Of a stretch of 33,431 nt of DNA, positions 24,669 through 31,770 are shown piece after piece. The DNA lies in assembly GCA_044353505.1 (NCBI GenBank), contig JBILBU010000026.1:1-33431 (forward strand), in the 5' to 3' direction. Position numbers and translations under genes: made by a program. The stretch is from Pollutibacter sp044353505. Its GTDB lineage: Bacteria > Bacteroidota > Bacteroidia > Chitinophagales > Chitinophagaceae. Each line of letters starts with the position of its first letter. Positions within the stretch are counted from its first letter, which is position 1. Under the pieces are notes generated by a model. It was not told the origin of the DNA. It searched no databases and saw only the letters and a program-made list of their open reading frames with translations.

Positions 24669-25931
24669 ATGAAACGCTCGTCATCAGGAAGATTAACCGT
24701 ATTCATCCTCATTGCCATGGTCCTAGGAATAGGGGTGGGATACGTTGTTCATCTGCGGGCTTCCCCTGAGACAATCAAGTCTTTTTCAGTTAATGTGAAG
24801 CTGTTAACGACTATTTTTCTAAGGCTTGTTCAGATGGTCATTGCTCCCTTGGTTTTTACAACACTCGTGGTTGGCATTGCAAAATTAGGCGACCTTGGGT
24901 CGGTTGGCCGTGTTGGCGGCAAGGCCTTGCTTTGGTTTATAACAGCTTCTTTGGCAAGCTTGCTGATTGGCATGGCGTTGGTTAATTTCTTTAAGCCCGG
25001 TGCTGCGATTAGTCTTGACTCAGCGGATATTGAAAGCGCAAAAGAACTCATTGGGAAAACCCAGCATTTTTCCTTGCAGAATTTCATCGAACATGTTTTT
25101 CCTAAAAGTGTGTTTGAGGCCATGGCTACTAATGAAATTCTTCAGCTTGTTGTTTTTAGCATATTTTTTGGGGTAGGAACTACCGCCTTGGGAGAGCGAG
25201 GGCTAATCATTGTGAAGGCACTCGACGCTGCAGCTCACATCATATTAAAAATGGTTGGCTATGTTATGAACTTCGCTCCACTTGGCGTATTTGGGGCCAT
25301 TGCAGCGGTTATTGCAACAAAGGGACTTGAAGTATTTTCCTTTTATGGGCAGTATCTTTTTGCATTTCTAATTGGCATTGCTTGTTTATGGGTGCTGTTA
25401 CTCTCTGTCGGATATCTGGTTTTGGGTAAGAGATTGTTCGAATTGCTAAAAGCAATATCTCAGCCTTTGCTGATTGCTTTCAGTACAACAAGTAGCGAAG
25501 CAGTTTTTCCTAAACTTACTACGGAATTGGAAAAATTTGGATGCAAGGACAAGATTGTGTCTTTCATCCTGCCGCTTGGTTATAGTTTTAATCTGGATGG
25601 CAGCATGATGTACATGACCTTTGCTAGCCTGGCCATCGCACAAGCCTATGGCATTCATCTTGATCTTGGCACTCAGCTCACGATGCTTATCGTACTGATG
25701 TTAACGAGTAAGGGCATTGCAGGTGTTCCAAGGGCTTCCTTGGTGGTGGTTACGGCAACTTGTGCGATGTTTAATATTCCTCCTGAGGGTATAGCACTCA
25801 TCATTCCGATCGATCACTTTTGCGATATGTTCAGAACAATGACCAATGTAGTAGGTAACGCATTGGCTACAACAGCTGTAAGCAAGTGGGAAGGTGAGTT
25901 AGGACCTGCTGCCACTTCAGAAATTGTGTAA
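24669..25931 (+). CDS. Dicarboxylate/amino acid:cation symporter (DAACS family)
   Basis: A 420-residue membrane protein of the GltP/DctA fold. Diagnostic motifs are the serine-rich hairpin TTSSEAVFPKLTTELEKFG, NLDGSMMYMTFASLAIAQ, TSKGIAGVPRASLVVV and the substrate-site segment DHFCDMFRTMTNVVGNALAT. The Asp and Arg of CDMFRTMTN align with the pair that binds the amino and side-chain carboxyl groups in glutamate/aspartate transporters, so an acidic substrate is likely. Coupling to Na+ or H+ cannot be decided. DedA begins 21 bases downstream, and DedA and MFS may be co-transcribed with it. The 148-base gap to the divergent APC permease shows no clear promoter box. Confidence 0.9.
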   Translation: MKRSSSGRLTVFILIAMVLGIGVGYVVHLRASPETIKSFSVNVKLLTTIFLRLVQMVIAPLVFTTLVVGIAKLGDLGSVGRVGGKALLWFITASLASLLIGMALVNFFKPGAAISLDSADIESAKELIGKTQHFSLQNFIEHVFPKSVFEAMATNEILQLVVFSIFFGVGTTALGERGLIIVKALDAAAHIILKMVGYVMNFAPLGVFGAIAAVIATKGLEVFSFYGQYLFAFLIGIACLWVLLLSVGYLVLGKRLFELLKAISQPLLIAFSTTSSEAVFPKLTTELEKFGCKDKIVSFILPLGYSFNLDGSMMYMTFASLAIAQAYGIHLDLGTQLTMLIVLMLTSKGIAGVPRASLVVVTATCAMFNIPPEGIALIIPIDHFCDMFRTMTNVVGNALATTAVSKWEGELGPAATSEIV

Positions 25932-25952
25932 TAAATTTCAAAAAAATAGAAT

Positions 25953-26624
25953 ATGATTGAGTTGGTAATTCAGTGGAAAGATTTTTTGAATCCGGAGTTT
26001 TACATCCAAAATGGTGGTCTGTGGCTGATCCTTTTTATCATTTTTGCAGAGACAGGATTATTTGCAGGATTTTTTCTTCCAGGTGATTCGTTGCTATTTG
26101 TTGCAGGAATTTATAGCAACGAATTGGCAGCCGAAATATTTACGCTAAACAATGACTTTCTCAACTTGCTCATCATCAGCGTACTCATAATTTTCTCTGG
26201 CATCATTGGCAATACCGTTGGGTATTGGTTTGGAGCTGCCAGCGGCCCTTATCTATTTAAGAAAGAAGACAGTTTCCTGTTTAAAAAGAAACACCTCTTT
26301 GCCGCCAAGGAGTTTTATGATAAATATGGGGGAGGGGCAATTGTGTTTGCTAGGTTTCTGCCAATCATCAGAACCTTTGCGCCAATCATCGCGGGTATCG
26401 TTCGTATGGACCGCCACAGGTTTTCATTTTATAATATTATGGGTTGTGTTGCCTGGGTACTTAGTATGATGTTTGGTGGGCACTACCTCTACAAATTTTT
26501 CTTGGTAAACTTTGACTTTAACTTAAAGGAGCATCTTGAAGTAATTATTCTTGTAATTGTTTTAATTACTACGGCTCCAGTAGCCATCAAGCTAATTGCC
26601 AGTAGCCGGAAAAAGAAATCCTAA
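25953..26624 (+). CDS. DedA-family membrane protein
   Basis: A 223-residue inner-membrane protein. The DedA (SNARE-associated/VTT) signature is present: FAETGLFAGFFLPGDSLLF near the N-terminus, and FARFLPIIRTFAPIIAGIVRM with the conserved Arg residues in the re-entrant part. The segment GNTVGYWFGAASG lies between them. DedA proteins act in membrane lipid homeostasis, some as undecaprenyl-phosphate or phospholipid flippases. This one could be involved in recycling a lipid carrier, but no neighbour supports a specific role. The spacing of 21 bases before it and 17 bases to the MFS gene suggests an operon. Confidence 0.9.
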   Translation: MIELVIQWKDFLNPEFYIQNGGLWLILFIIFAETGLFAGFFLPGDSLLFVAGIYSNELAAEIFTLNNDFLNLLIISVLIIFSGIIGNTVGYWFGAASGPYLFKKEDSFLFKKKHLFAAKEFYDKYGGGAIVFARFLPIIRTFAPIIAGIVRMDRHRFSFYNIMGCVAWVLSMMFGGHYLYKFFLVNFDFNLKEHLEVIILVIVLITTAPVAIKLIASSRKKKS

Positions 26625-26641
26625 ACCCCAACAACTTTTTT

Positions 26642-27883
26642 ATGGCCGAGATGAAATTAAAAAATCAGTTTTTGAACTTGGCCGTCATTGTTGCTGCTTT
26701 AGGGTACTTCGTGGATATTTACGACTTACTTCTTTTTACGATTGTCAGAGAGCCAAGTTTGATGGGAATTAACGTGCCTGATGCAGAAATGCTAACTGCA
26801 AGTACCCATATTATTAATTTTCAGATGGTCGGCTTACTTATTGGGGGCGTACTATGGGGAGTGATGGGCGATAAGCGAGGGCGACTAAGTGTCCTTTTTG
26901 GGTCTATTTTGCTCTATTCTATCGCCAATTTCGCAACGGGCTACGTGCAAACAGTTGATCAATACGCATGGCTTCGGTTTGTGGCAGGAATTGGATTGGC
27001 CGGAGAGCTCGGAGCAGGGATTACCTTGGTTAGTGAGCTGATGCCTAAAAAGAATAGGGGTGTGATGACATCATTTGTTGCCGGTATTGGATTATTTGGT
27101 GCAGTATTTGCCTATTTCATTTACAAGGCTACCAACGATTGGAGACTCTGCTATAAGATTGGTGGTGTGTTAGGAATCTTCCTGCTATTTCTTCGAATTA
27201 AAATATCTGAGAGCGGCATGTTTAAAAGCATTGAAAACAAGGGACATGTTTCAAAGGGGAATATGTTGATGTTTTTCAATGACTCGAAAAGGTTCAAGCG
27301 CTATATGCTGGCCATCTTGATTGGATTGCCAACATGGTTTGTCATTGGGATCATGCTTAATCTGAGTAACAGGTTCGCACATGAATTGTATGGAATTAAC
27401 TCGGTTGATTCTGGTACATCAATCATGTATGGGTATATAGGAATTGCGCTAGGTGATATTTCCGTCGGACTGGTAAGTCAATATTATAAGAGCAGAAAAA
27501 AAGCCCTTTATATTTTTTATGCAATGACTTTTATTGGCGCAGTTTTTTTCTTCAGTCCGCTGAATAATTCTGATACCACCATGTATGCCATTTCCTTATA
27601 CCTTGGTTTCTCAACAGGGTTCTGGGCTATTTTTGTTACCATGGGAGCTGAGCACTTCGGCACTAACTTACGTGCCACTGCTGCTACAACCATTCCTAAT
27701 ATGGTTCGCGGGGCATTGCCTTTGATGAATCTCTTGTTCAAGGATTATTTCCAGGGAACGCTTGAATGGACATTAATAAACAGTGCAATCGTTACCGGAT
27801 CAATTGTAATGATCATATCTTTTATTGCACTACTTTTTACCGAGGAGACCTTTCATAAAGATCTTGATTTTGTGGAGAGATAA
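26642..27883 (+). CDS. MFS transporter
   Basis: A 413-residue major facilitator protein with about 12 membrane segments. TM1 reads ALGYFVDIYDLLLF, like the metabolite:H+ symporter branch (aromatic acid, sialate, shikimate and similar). The loop 2-3 motif A is GVMGDKRGRLSVLFG. TM4-5 contains RFVAGIGLAGELGAGITLVSELMP, and TM10-11 has LGFSTGFWAIFVTMGAEHFGTNLRATAATTIPNMVRG. These favour uptake of an organic acid or related metabolite with protons; the substrate is not determined. It is the last gene of the three-gene plus-strand membrane group. Its stop is 8 bases before the heptanucleotide-repeat region. Confidence 0.88.
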   Translation: MAEMKLKNQFLNLAVIVAALGYFVDIYDLLLFTIVREPSLMGINVPDAEMLTASTHIINFQMVGLLIGGVLWGVMGDKRGRLSVLFGSILLYSIANFATGYVQTVDQYAWLRFVAGIGLAGELGAGITLVSELMPKKNRGVMTSFVAGIGLFGAVFAYFIYKATNDWRLCYKIGGVLGIFLLFLRIKISESGMFKSIENKGHVSKGNMLMFFNDSKRFKRYMLAILIGLPTWFVIGIMLNLSNRFAHELYGINSVDSGTSIMYGYIGIALGDISVGLVSQYYKSRKKALYIFYAMTFIGAVFFFSPLNNSDTTMYAISLYLGFSTGFWAIFVTMGAEHFGTNLRATAATTIPNMVRGALPLMNLLFKDYFQGTLEWTLINSAIVTGSIVMIISFIALLFTEETFHKDLDFVER

Positions 27884-27907
27884 AACAGCCAGGGACAAGG
27901 AAATACA

Positions 27908-27984
27908 AGGGACGAGGGACAAGGGACGAGGGACAAGGGACAAGGGACAAGGGACAAGGGACAAGGGACAAGGGACAAGGGACA
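27908..27984 (+). repeat. Heptanucleotide tandem repeat, 11 units of AGGGAC(A/G)
   Basis: There are eleven uninterrupted 7-bp units. Units 1 and 3 read AGGGACG, the other nine AGGGACA. Because 7 does not divide by 3, all frames through it are shifted unit by unit and encode a repeating GTRDKGQ-like string in one frame; I do not regard that as a gene. Confidence 0.93.
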
Positions 27985-28010
27985 AGAAATTGCGAAATGC
28001 AAGTTCATAA

Positions 28011-28044
28011 AAAAAAGGGGCTGTTGTACACTTGCCCCTTTTTT
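28011..28044. terminator. Bidirectional terminator between MFS and malate dehydrogenase genes
   Basis: AAAAAAGGGGC (28011-28021) pairs with GCCCCTTTTTT (28034-28044) around a 12-base loop. It offers A/T tracts on both sides and can serve both convergent genes. Confidence 0.85.
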
Positions 28045-28089
28045 ATTTTTTCTTTGCCTCGTCCCTCGTCCCTTGTATTTCCTTGTCTT

Positions 28090-29013
28090 TTACCCCAACA
28101 CCTCATTCATCGATCTAACTGCAGCGGCACTTTTTTCGAAGGCTTCTTTTTCTGAAGCACTCAATTCAAGAGGAAGAATCTTTTCCCAACCATTTTTTCC
28201 GATGGTTACAGGTACACCAAGGCAAATATCTTTTTGTCCATATTCACCTTCGAGGGCAACACAGCAAGTGAATAATTTTTTCTCATCTCTCAAGATGCTT
28301 TTTACCAGTGCTGATCCTGCAGCTCCTGGAGCATACCATGCGGATGTTCCAATAAGTTTAGTAAGTGTAGCTCCACCCACCATGGTATCTGCAACAATTT
28401 GTTTTTGCTGATCTTCAGACAGAAGCGAAGTTACTGGTACGCTGTTCCATGTTGCTTTGCTGATAAGAGGTATCATTGTAGTATCACCGTGTCCGCCAAT
28501 TACAATTGCGCTGAGGTCGCTTGCACTGCATCCAAGGTGCTGTGATAGTTGATATTTAAAACGGCTGCTGTCTAGTGTGCCACCCATTCCAATAATCCTA
28601 TTTTTGGGCAATCCGGTAGATTTCAATGCGAGGTAGGTCATGGTGTCCATCGGATTGCTAATGACAACAATGATGGTGTTGGGAGAGAATTTGAGTACGC
28701 TTTCACAAACAGTTTTTACAATCCCTGCGTTGGTGCCAATGAGCTCTTCTCTTGTCATACCAGGTTTTCTTGGAATTCCTGAAGTAATAACCACCACTTC
28801 GCTGTTCGCTGTTTTTGAATAATCATTCGTAGATCCTGTGATTATTGTATCAAATCCCAATAGGGCTGCCGTTTGTTGCATGTCTTGTGCCTTGCCTTCC
28901 GCAAGTCCTTCTTTGATATCCAATAAAACCAGTTCAGTGCATACACCAGCGCGAGCAATATTGTCAGCACATGTAGCACCTACTGCGCCTGCTCCAATTA
29001 CAGTTACTTTCAT
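28090..29013 (-). CDS. mdh: Malate dehydrogenase
   Basis: A 307-residue lactate/malate dehydrogenase-type protein; the usual length is about 310. I chose the ATG at 29013 (MKVTVIGAGAVGATCADNI); the longer frame from 29076 would cross its probable promoter. The NAD fold starts with VTVIGAGAVGA and reaches LVLLDIKEG. The catalytic loop is ITSGIPRKPGMTREELI, with Arg residues for the substrate carboxylate, and the active-site His is in IGGHGDTTMIPL. Asn in VISNPMDTMTYL is also conserved. The RKPGM loop and the MDT motif favour malate over lactate. It catalyses the TCA step from malate to oxaloacetate in the cytoplasm. Confidence 0.93.
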   Translation of the reverse strand: MKVTVIGAGAVGATCADNIARAGVCTELVLLDIKEGLAEGKAQDMQQTAALLGFDTIITGSTNDYSKTANSEVVVITSGIPRKPGMTREELIGTNAGIVKTVCESVLKFSPNTIIVVISNPMDTMTYLALKSTGLPKNRIIGMGGTLDSSRFKYQLSQHLGCSASDLSAIVIGGHGDTTMIPLISKATWNSVPVTSLLSEDQQKQIVADTMVGGATLTKLIGTSAWYAPGAAGSALVKSILRDEKKLFTCCVALEGEYGQKDICLGVPVTIGKNGWEKILPLELSASEKEAFEKSAAAVRSMNEVLG

Positions 29014-29052
29014 CTTTATTTTATTTATTTGGGTGAATGATTGTTTGCGGCG

Positions 29053-29060
29053 CAAAGGTA
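29053..29060 (-). promoter_or_regulatory. TACCTTTG -7 promoter box of mdh
   Basis: An exact TAnnTTTG match lies on the minus strand, 39 bases before the mdh ATG. On the plus strand, TTTG at 29044-29047 and TAATTTG at 29066-29072 could form an overlapping, one-base-short promoter for efp. Confidence 0.35.
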
Positions 29061-29109
29061 TGATGTAATTTGCCAAATTGGACTACCTTTAGCCCCTCAA
29101 AACATTGAT

Positions 29110-29676
29110 ATGGCAAATACATCAGATATTTCAAGGGGTATGATTCTCAAGCTCGATGGTAGTTTATACACGGTGGTGGAGTTTGGTGAAAACAAGACCG
29201 CCAGGGCTGCTGCTAAAGTATGGGCAAAGCTTAAAGGGGTTGACAACAACCGTTCTATAGAAAAAACATGGAACAGTGGAGATACTGTTTATCCTGTTAG
29301 GGTTGAGCGTAAAGCCTATCAATACCTCTATAAAGACGATACTGGATATAGTTTTATGGACTCCGAAACATTTGAGCAGGTTACAGTTGCTGAAACCATG
29401 GTTGACGCGCCTCAGTTCCTGAGTGATGGCCAAGAGGTTTCAGTACTCATCAACACAGAAACCGAACTCCCAATGAGCGTTGAGCTGCCTGATAAGGTTG
29501 TCTCCAAGGTTACTTATTCAGAGCCCGGCCTCCGAGGAGATACTGCCACAAGAACCCTCAAAGCGGCTACTGTTGAAACCGGAGCAACCGTTATGGTACC
29601 CTTGTTTGTTAACGAGGGTGACAGCATAAGAGTTAATACAAAAACAGGCGAATATGTGGAACGAGTAAAAGATTAA
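29110..29676 (+). CDS. efp: Elongation factor P, Arg32 type
   Basis: A 188-residue EF-P with all three domains. I chose the ATG at 29110 (MANTSDISRGMILKLDG), which gives the standard length; the longer frame from 29041 runs over the promoter. EF-P helps ribosomes form bonds at consecutive prolines. The domain I loop reads FGENKTARAAAKVWAKLKG, so its tip is Arg32, and the PGKG found in Lys-type EF-Ps is missing. This pattern lines up with the FNKSGRNAA loop of Pseudomonas EF-P, whose Arg32 is rhamnosylated by EarP. No earP gene is in the window. Domains II-III are normal (AYQYLYKDDTGYSFMD, VELPDKVVSKVTYSEPGLRGDTATRTLKAA). It precedes accB-accC, a gene order known from many bacteria. Confidence 0.95.
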   Translation: MANTSDISRGMILKLDGSLYTVVEFGENKTARAAAKVWAKLKGVDNNRSIEKTWNSGDTVYPVRVERKAYQYLYKDDTGYSFMDSETFEQVTVAETMVDAPQFLSDGQEVSVLINTETELPMSVELPDKVVSKVTYSEPGLRGDTATRTLKAATVETGATVMVPLFVNEGDSIRVNTKTGEYVERVKD

Positions 29677-29712
29677 TTTCTGCTCATTTTTGGCCATTTT
29701 TAATACTTTATG

Positions 29713-29743
29713 CCCTGATTTTACTCAAAATCAGGGTTTTTTT
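29713..29743 (+). terminator. Intrinsic terminator of efp
   Basis: The 10-bp stem CCCTGATTTT/AAAATCAGGG has an ACTC loop and a run of seven T. It lies 36 bases past the efp stop, so accB-accC are probably transcribed from their own start in the 81 bases that follow. Confidence 0.92.
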
Positions 29744-29824
29744 ATTAAAAATTGAATAAAATTTAATTTGGACAAAACAAAATTTCGCTCCACCTTTACC
29801 CCCCGTTCTTAACATTAAAATAAT

Positions 29825-30292
29825 ATGAATATGGACCTGAAGCAAATACAGGATCTCGTTAAAATGGTTAATAAATCTAATATCAGCGAACTAACCATCG
29901 AGGAGAAAGAAATTAAAATTACCATTAGGCAGAAAGAAGACAAGTATGTTACTGCTGCAGCTATGCCTCAAGTTCAAGCTCTTCCTGTGTCACAGTCAGC
30001 TACAACTGCTGCGAATCAGGCTGCAAAGCCAGAGGCCAAGAGCACCGAGAACTTGATAACCATTAAAAGTCCGATGATTGGCACCTTCTACCGCCGTCCA
30101 GCTCCAGGTAAATCTGATTTTGTAGAGGAAGGCGCCGAAGTTAGGTCTGGTACCGTAGTGTGCATCATTGAGGCTATGAAGCTGTTCAATGAGATAGAGA
30201 GCGAAGTAAGCGGAAGGATAGTAAAAGTGTTGGTAGAAGATTCAACTCCTGTTGAATACGATCAGCCTTTGTTCCTAGTAGAACCGATTTAA
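29825..30292 (+). CDS. accB: Biotin carboxyl carrier protein of acetyl-CoA carboxylase
   Basis: A 155-residue BCCP. The N-terminus MNMDLKQIQDLVKMVNKSNISELTIEE is the normal beginning; a second ATG two codons on is also possible. A Pro/Ala/Gln-rich linker (about residues 45-75) leads to the biotinyl domain: IKSPMIGTFYRRPAPGK and IEAMKLFNEIE, with Lys119 as the biotinylation site. It carries the carboxyl group between biotin carboxylase and the carboxyltransferase in the first step of fatty acid synthesis. accC follows after 42 bases. The carboxyltransferase genes are elsewhere. Confidence 0.95.
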   Translation: MNMDLKQIQDLVKMVNKSNISELTIEEKEIKITIRQKEDKYVTAAAMPQVQALPVSQSATTAANQAAKPEAKSTENLITIKSPMIGTFYRRPAPGKSDFVEEGAEVRSGTVVCIIEAMKLFNEIESEVSGRIVKVLVEDSTPVEYDQPLFLVEPI

Positions 30293-30334
30293 TCTGATGC
30301 TACTGGCATTGTAATTATCATTTAAAAAGGCTTC

Positions 30335-31693
30335 ATGACAAAAGACTCTAGGCATAGTTTTAAAAAGATATTAATCGCAAATAGGGGGGAGATCGCTCTT
30401 CGGGTGATTAGAACCTGCAGGGAAATGGGAATCAAAACTGTTGCGGTGTATTCCACAGCAGACAAGGATAGTCTTCATGTTAAATTCGCCGATGAGGCAG
30501 TTTGTATTGGAAAACCTTCGAGTGCTGACTCATACCTTAATATACCCCATTTGATGGCTGCTATGGAGATTACCAACGCAGACGCTGTCCATCCGGGTTA
30601 TGGCTTTCTTGCAGAAAATGCAAAGTTTGCTGAGATCTGTGGAGAGCATGGTGTCAAATTCATTGGTCCCACACCAGATCAAATTAGGTCCATGGGCGAT
30701 AAAATCACTGCCAAGGAAACGATGATTAAGGCAGGTGTTCCTGTAGTTCCTGGTAGTGGTGGTTTGTTGGCCAGTGTAAGTGAGGCAAAAGTCATCGCCA
30801 AAGAAATCGGATACCCTGTAATCCTGAAGGCCACAGCAGGCGGAGGCGGAAAGGGGATGCGTGTAGTATGGGCTGATGATGAAATTGAAAAAGCATTTAC
30901 ATCAGCAAAAGCTGAAGCCCTTGCGTCGTTTAAAAATGACGGGGTATACATGGAAAAGTTTATTGAAGAGCCCCGACATATCGAGATACAAGTTGCAGGT
31001 GACCGTTACGGTAAGGTGTGTCACATGAGTGAACGCGACTGCTCCATTCAGCGCAGACATCAAAAACTTGTAGAGGAGTCTCCCTCTCCCTTTATGACAG
31101 ATGAATTGCGCCAACGCATGGGAGATGCAGCGGTGAAGGCCGCGCAGGCAATCAACTATGAAAGTGTAGGTACCATTGAGTTCCTGGTTGACAAGAACCG
31201 CGATTTTTATTTCATGGAAATGAATACAAGGATTCAGGTTGAGCACTGTGTTACCGAAGAGGTAACAAACTTTGATCTCATCAAGGAGCAAATTAAAATT
31301 GCAGCGGGCGAGCCTATTTCAGGAATGAACTACACGCCGGATATGCACGCAATAGAATGTCGCATCAACGCAGAAGACCCATATAATGATTTCAGGCCAA
31401 GTCCCGGTAAGATAACAGTCTTGCATCAACCAGGCGGACATGGCATAAGAATAGATTCTCATGTTTATGCAGGTTATGTAATTCCTCCTTACTATGATTC
31501 GATGATTGCGAAGATCATTGCAGTAGCAAGAACGCGTAGAGAAGCAATCAATACGATGAGTCGTGCATTAAGTGAATACGTGATTGAGGGGGTGAAAACA
31601 ACAATACCTTTTCATCAACAACTGATGCGCAACGAAGACTTCATCAAAGGGAACTTTACCACTAAGTTTTTGGAAACGTTTAAGATGCAATAG
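30335..31693 (+). CDS. accC: Biotin carboxylase subunit of acetyl-CoA carboxylase
   Basis: A 452-residue ATP-grasp enzyme of the standard AccC length. The biotin-carboxylase N-domain is FKKILIANRGEIALRVIRTC. ATP binding uses the glycine loop AGGGGKGMR, and active-site motifs are MSERDCSIQRRHQKLVEESP and FYFMEMNTRIQVEH. The C-domain includes HAIECRINAEDPYNDFRPSPG. It carboxylates biotin on AccB with ATP and bicarbonate. It is co-transcribed with accB and ends 15 bases before the 46-bp palindromic terminator. Confidence 0.95.
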   Translation: MTKDSRHSFKKILIANRGEIALRVIRTCREMGIKTVAVYSTADKDSLHVKFADEAVCIGKPSSADSYLNIPHLMAAMEITNADAVHPGYGFLAENAKFAEICGEHGVKFIGPTPDQIRSMGDKITAKETMIKAGVPVVPGSGGLLASVSEAKVIAKEIGYPVILKATAGGGGKGMRVVWADDEIEKAFTSAKAEALASFKNDGVYMEKFIEEPRHIEIQVAGDRYGKVCHMSERDCSIQRRHQKLVEESPSPFMTDELRQRMGDAAVKAAQAINYESVGTIEFLVDKNRDFYFMEMNTRIQVEHCVTEEVTNFDLIKEQIKIAAGEPISGMNYTPDMHAIECRINAEDPYNDFRPSPGKITVLHQPGGHGIRIDSHVYAGYVIPPYYDSMIAKIIAVARTRREAINTMSRALSEYVIEGVKTTIPFHQQLMRNEDFIKGNFTTKFLETFKMQ

Positions 31694-31708
31694 TATTCTT
31701 GACGAATC

Positions 31709-31754
31709 CCTATAAAAATAAAAACCCCGCATGCGGGGTTTTTATTTTTATAGG
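31709..31754. terminator. Bidirectional terminator: perfect 46-bp palindrome
   Basis: Bases 31709-31754 equal their own reverse complement, centred on GCATGC (31729-31734). The GC core ACCCCGC/GCGGGGT is flanked by A- and T-rich arms, so either strand ends in TTTTTATTTTTATA. It separates the convergent accC and glutamine synthetase genes. Confidence 0.92.
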
Positions 31755-31770
31755 TTAGCCAAAGTTTTGA

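Larger units (their letters stand above)
27894..28087. repeat. Long inverted repeat enclosing the heptamer tract and a terminator
   Basis: Bases 27894-27920 and 28061-28087 are perfect 27-bp reverse complements. Between them lie most of a GGGACAA heptamer array (27908-27984) and the hairpin at 28011-28044. The element fills the gap between the convergent MFS and malate dehydrogenase genes and ends 2 bases before the mdh stop codon. Confidence 0.85.

Noticed and set aside
27908..27984. Heptamer array as a CRISPR-like array or phase-variation tract.
   Set aside because: There are no spacers, so it is not CRISPR. It lies beyond both stop codons of convergent genes, so a change in unit number cannot switch a reading frame or a promoter spacing.
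27825..28010. Open frame across the heptamer array encoding a GTRDKGQ-like repeat peptide.
   Set aside because: It arises from the 7-bp repeat read in triplets and overlaps the MFS 3' end in another frame; it has no start context and no family resemblance.
29110..29676. Link between the rhamnose-type mutarotase (4712-5047) and rhamnosylation of EF-P.
   Set aside because: EarP uses dTDP-L-rhamnose made from glucose-1-phosphate; a catabolic mutarotase 24 kb away gives no support.
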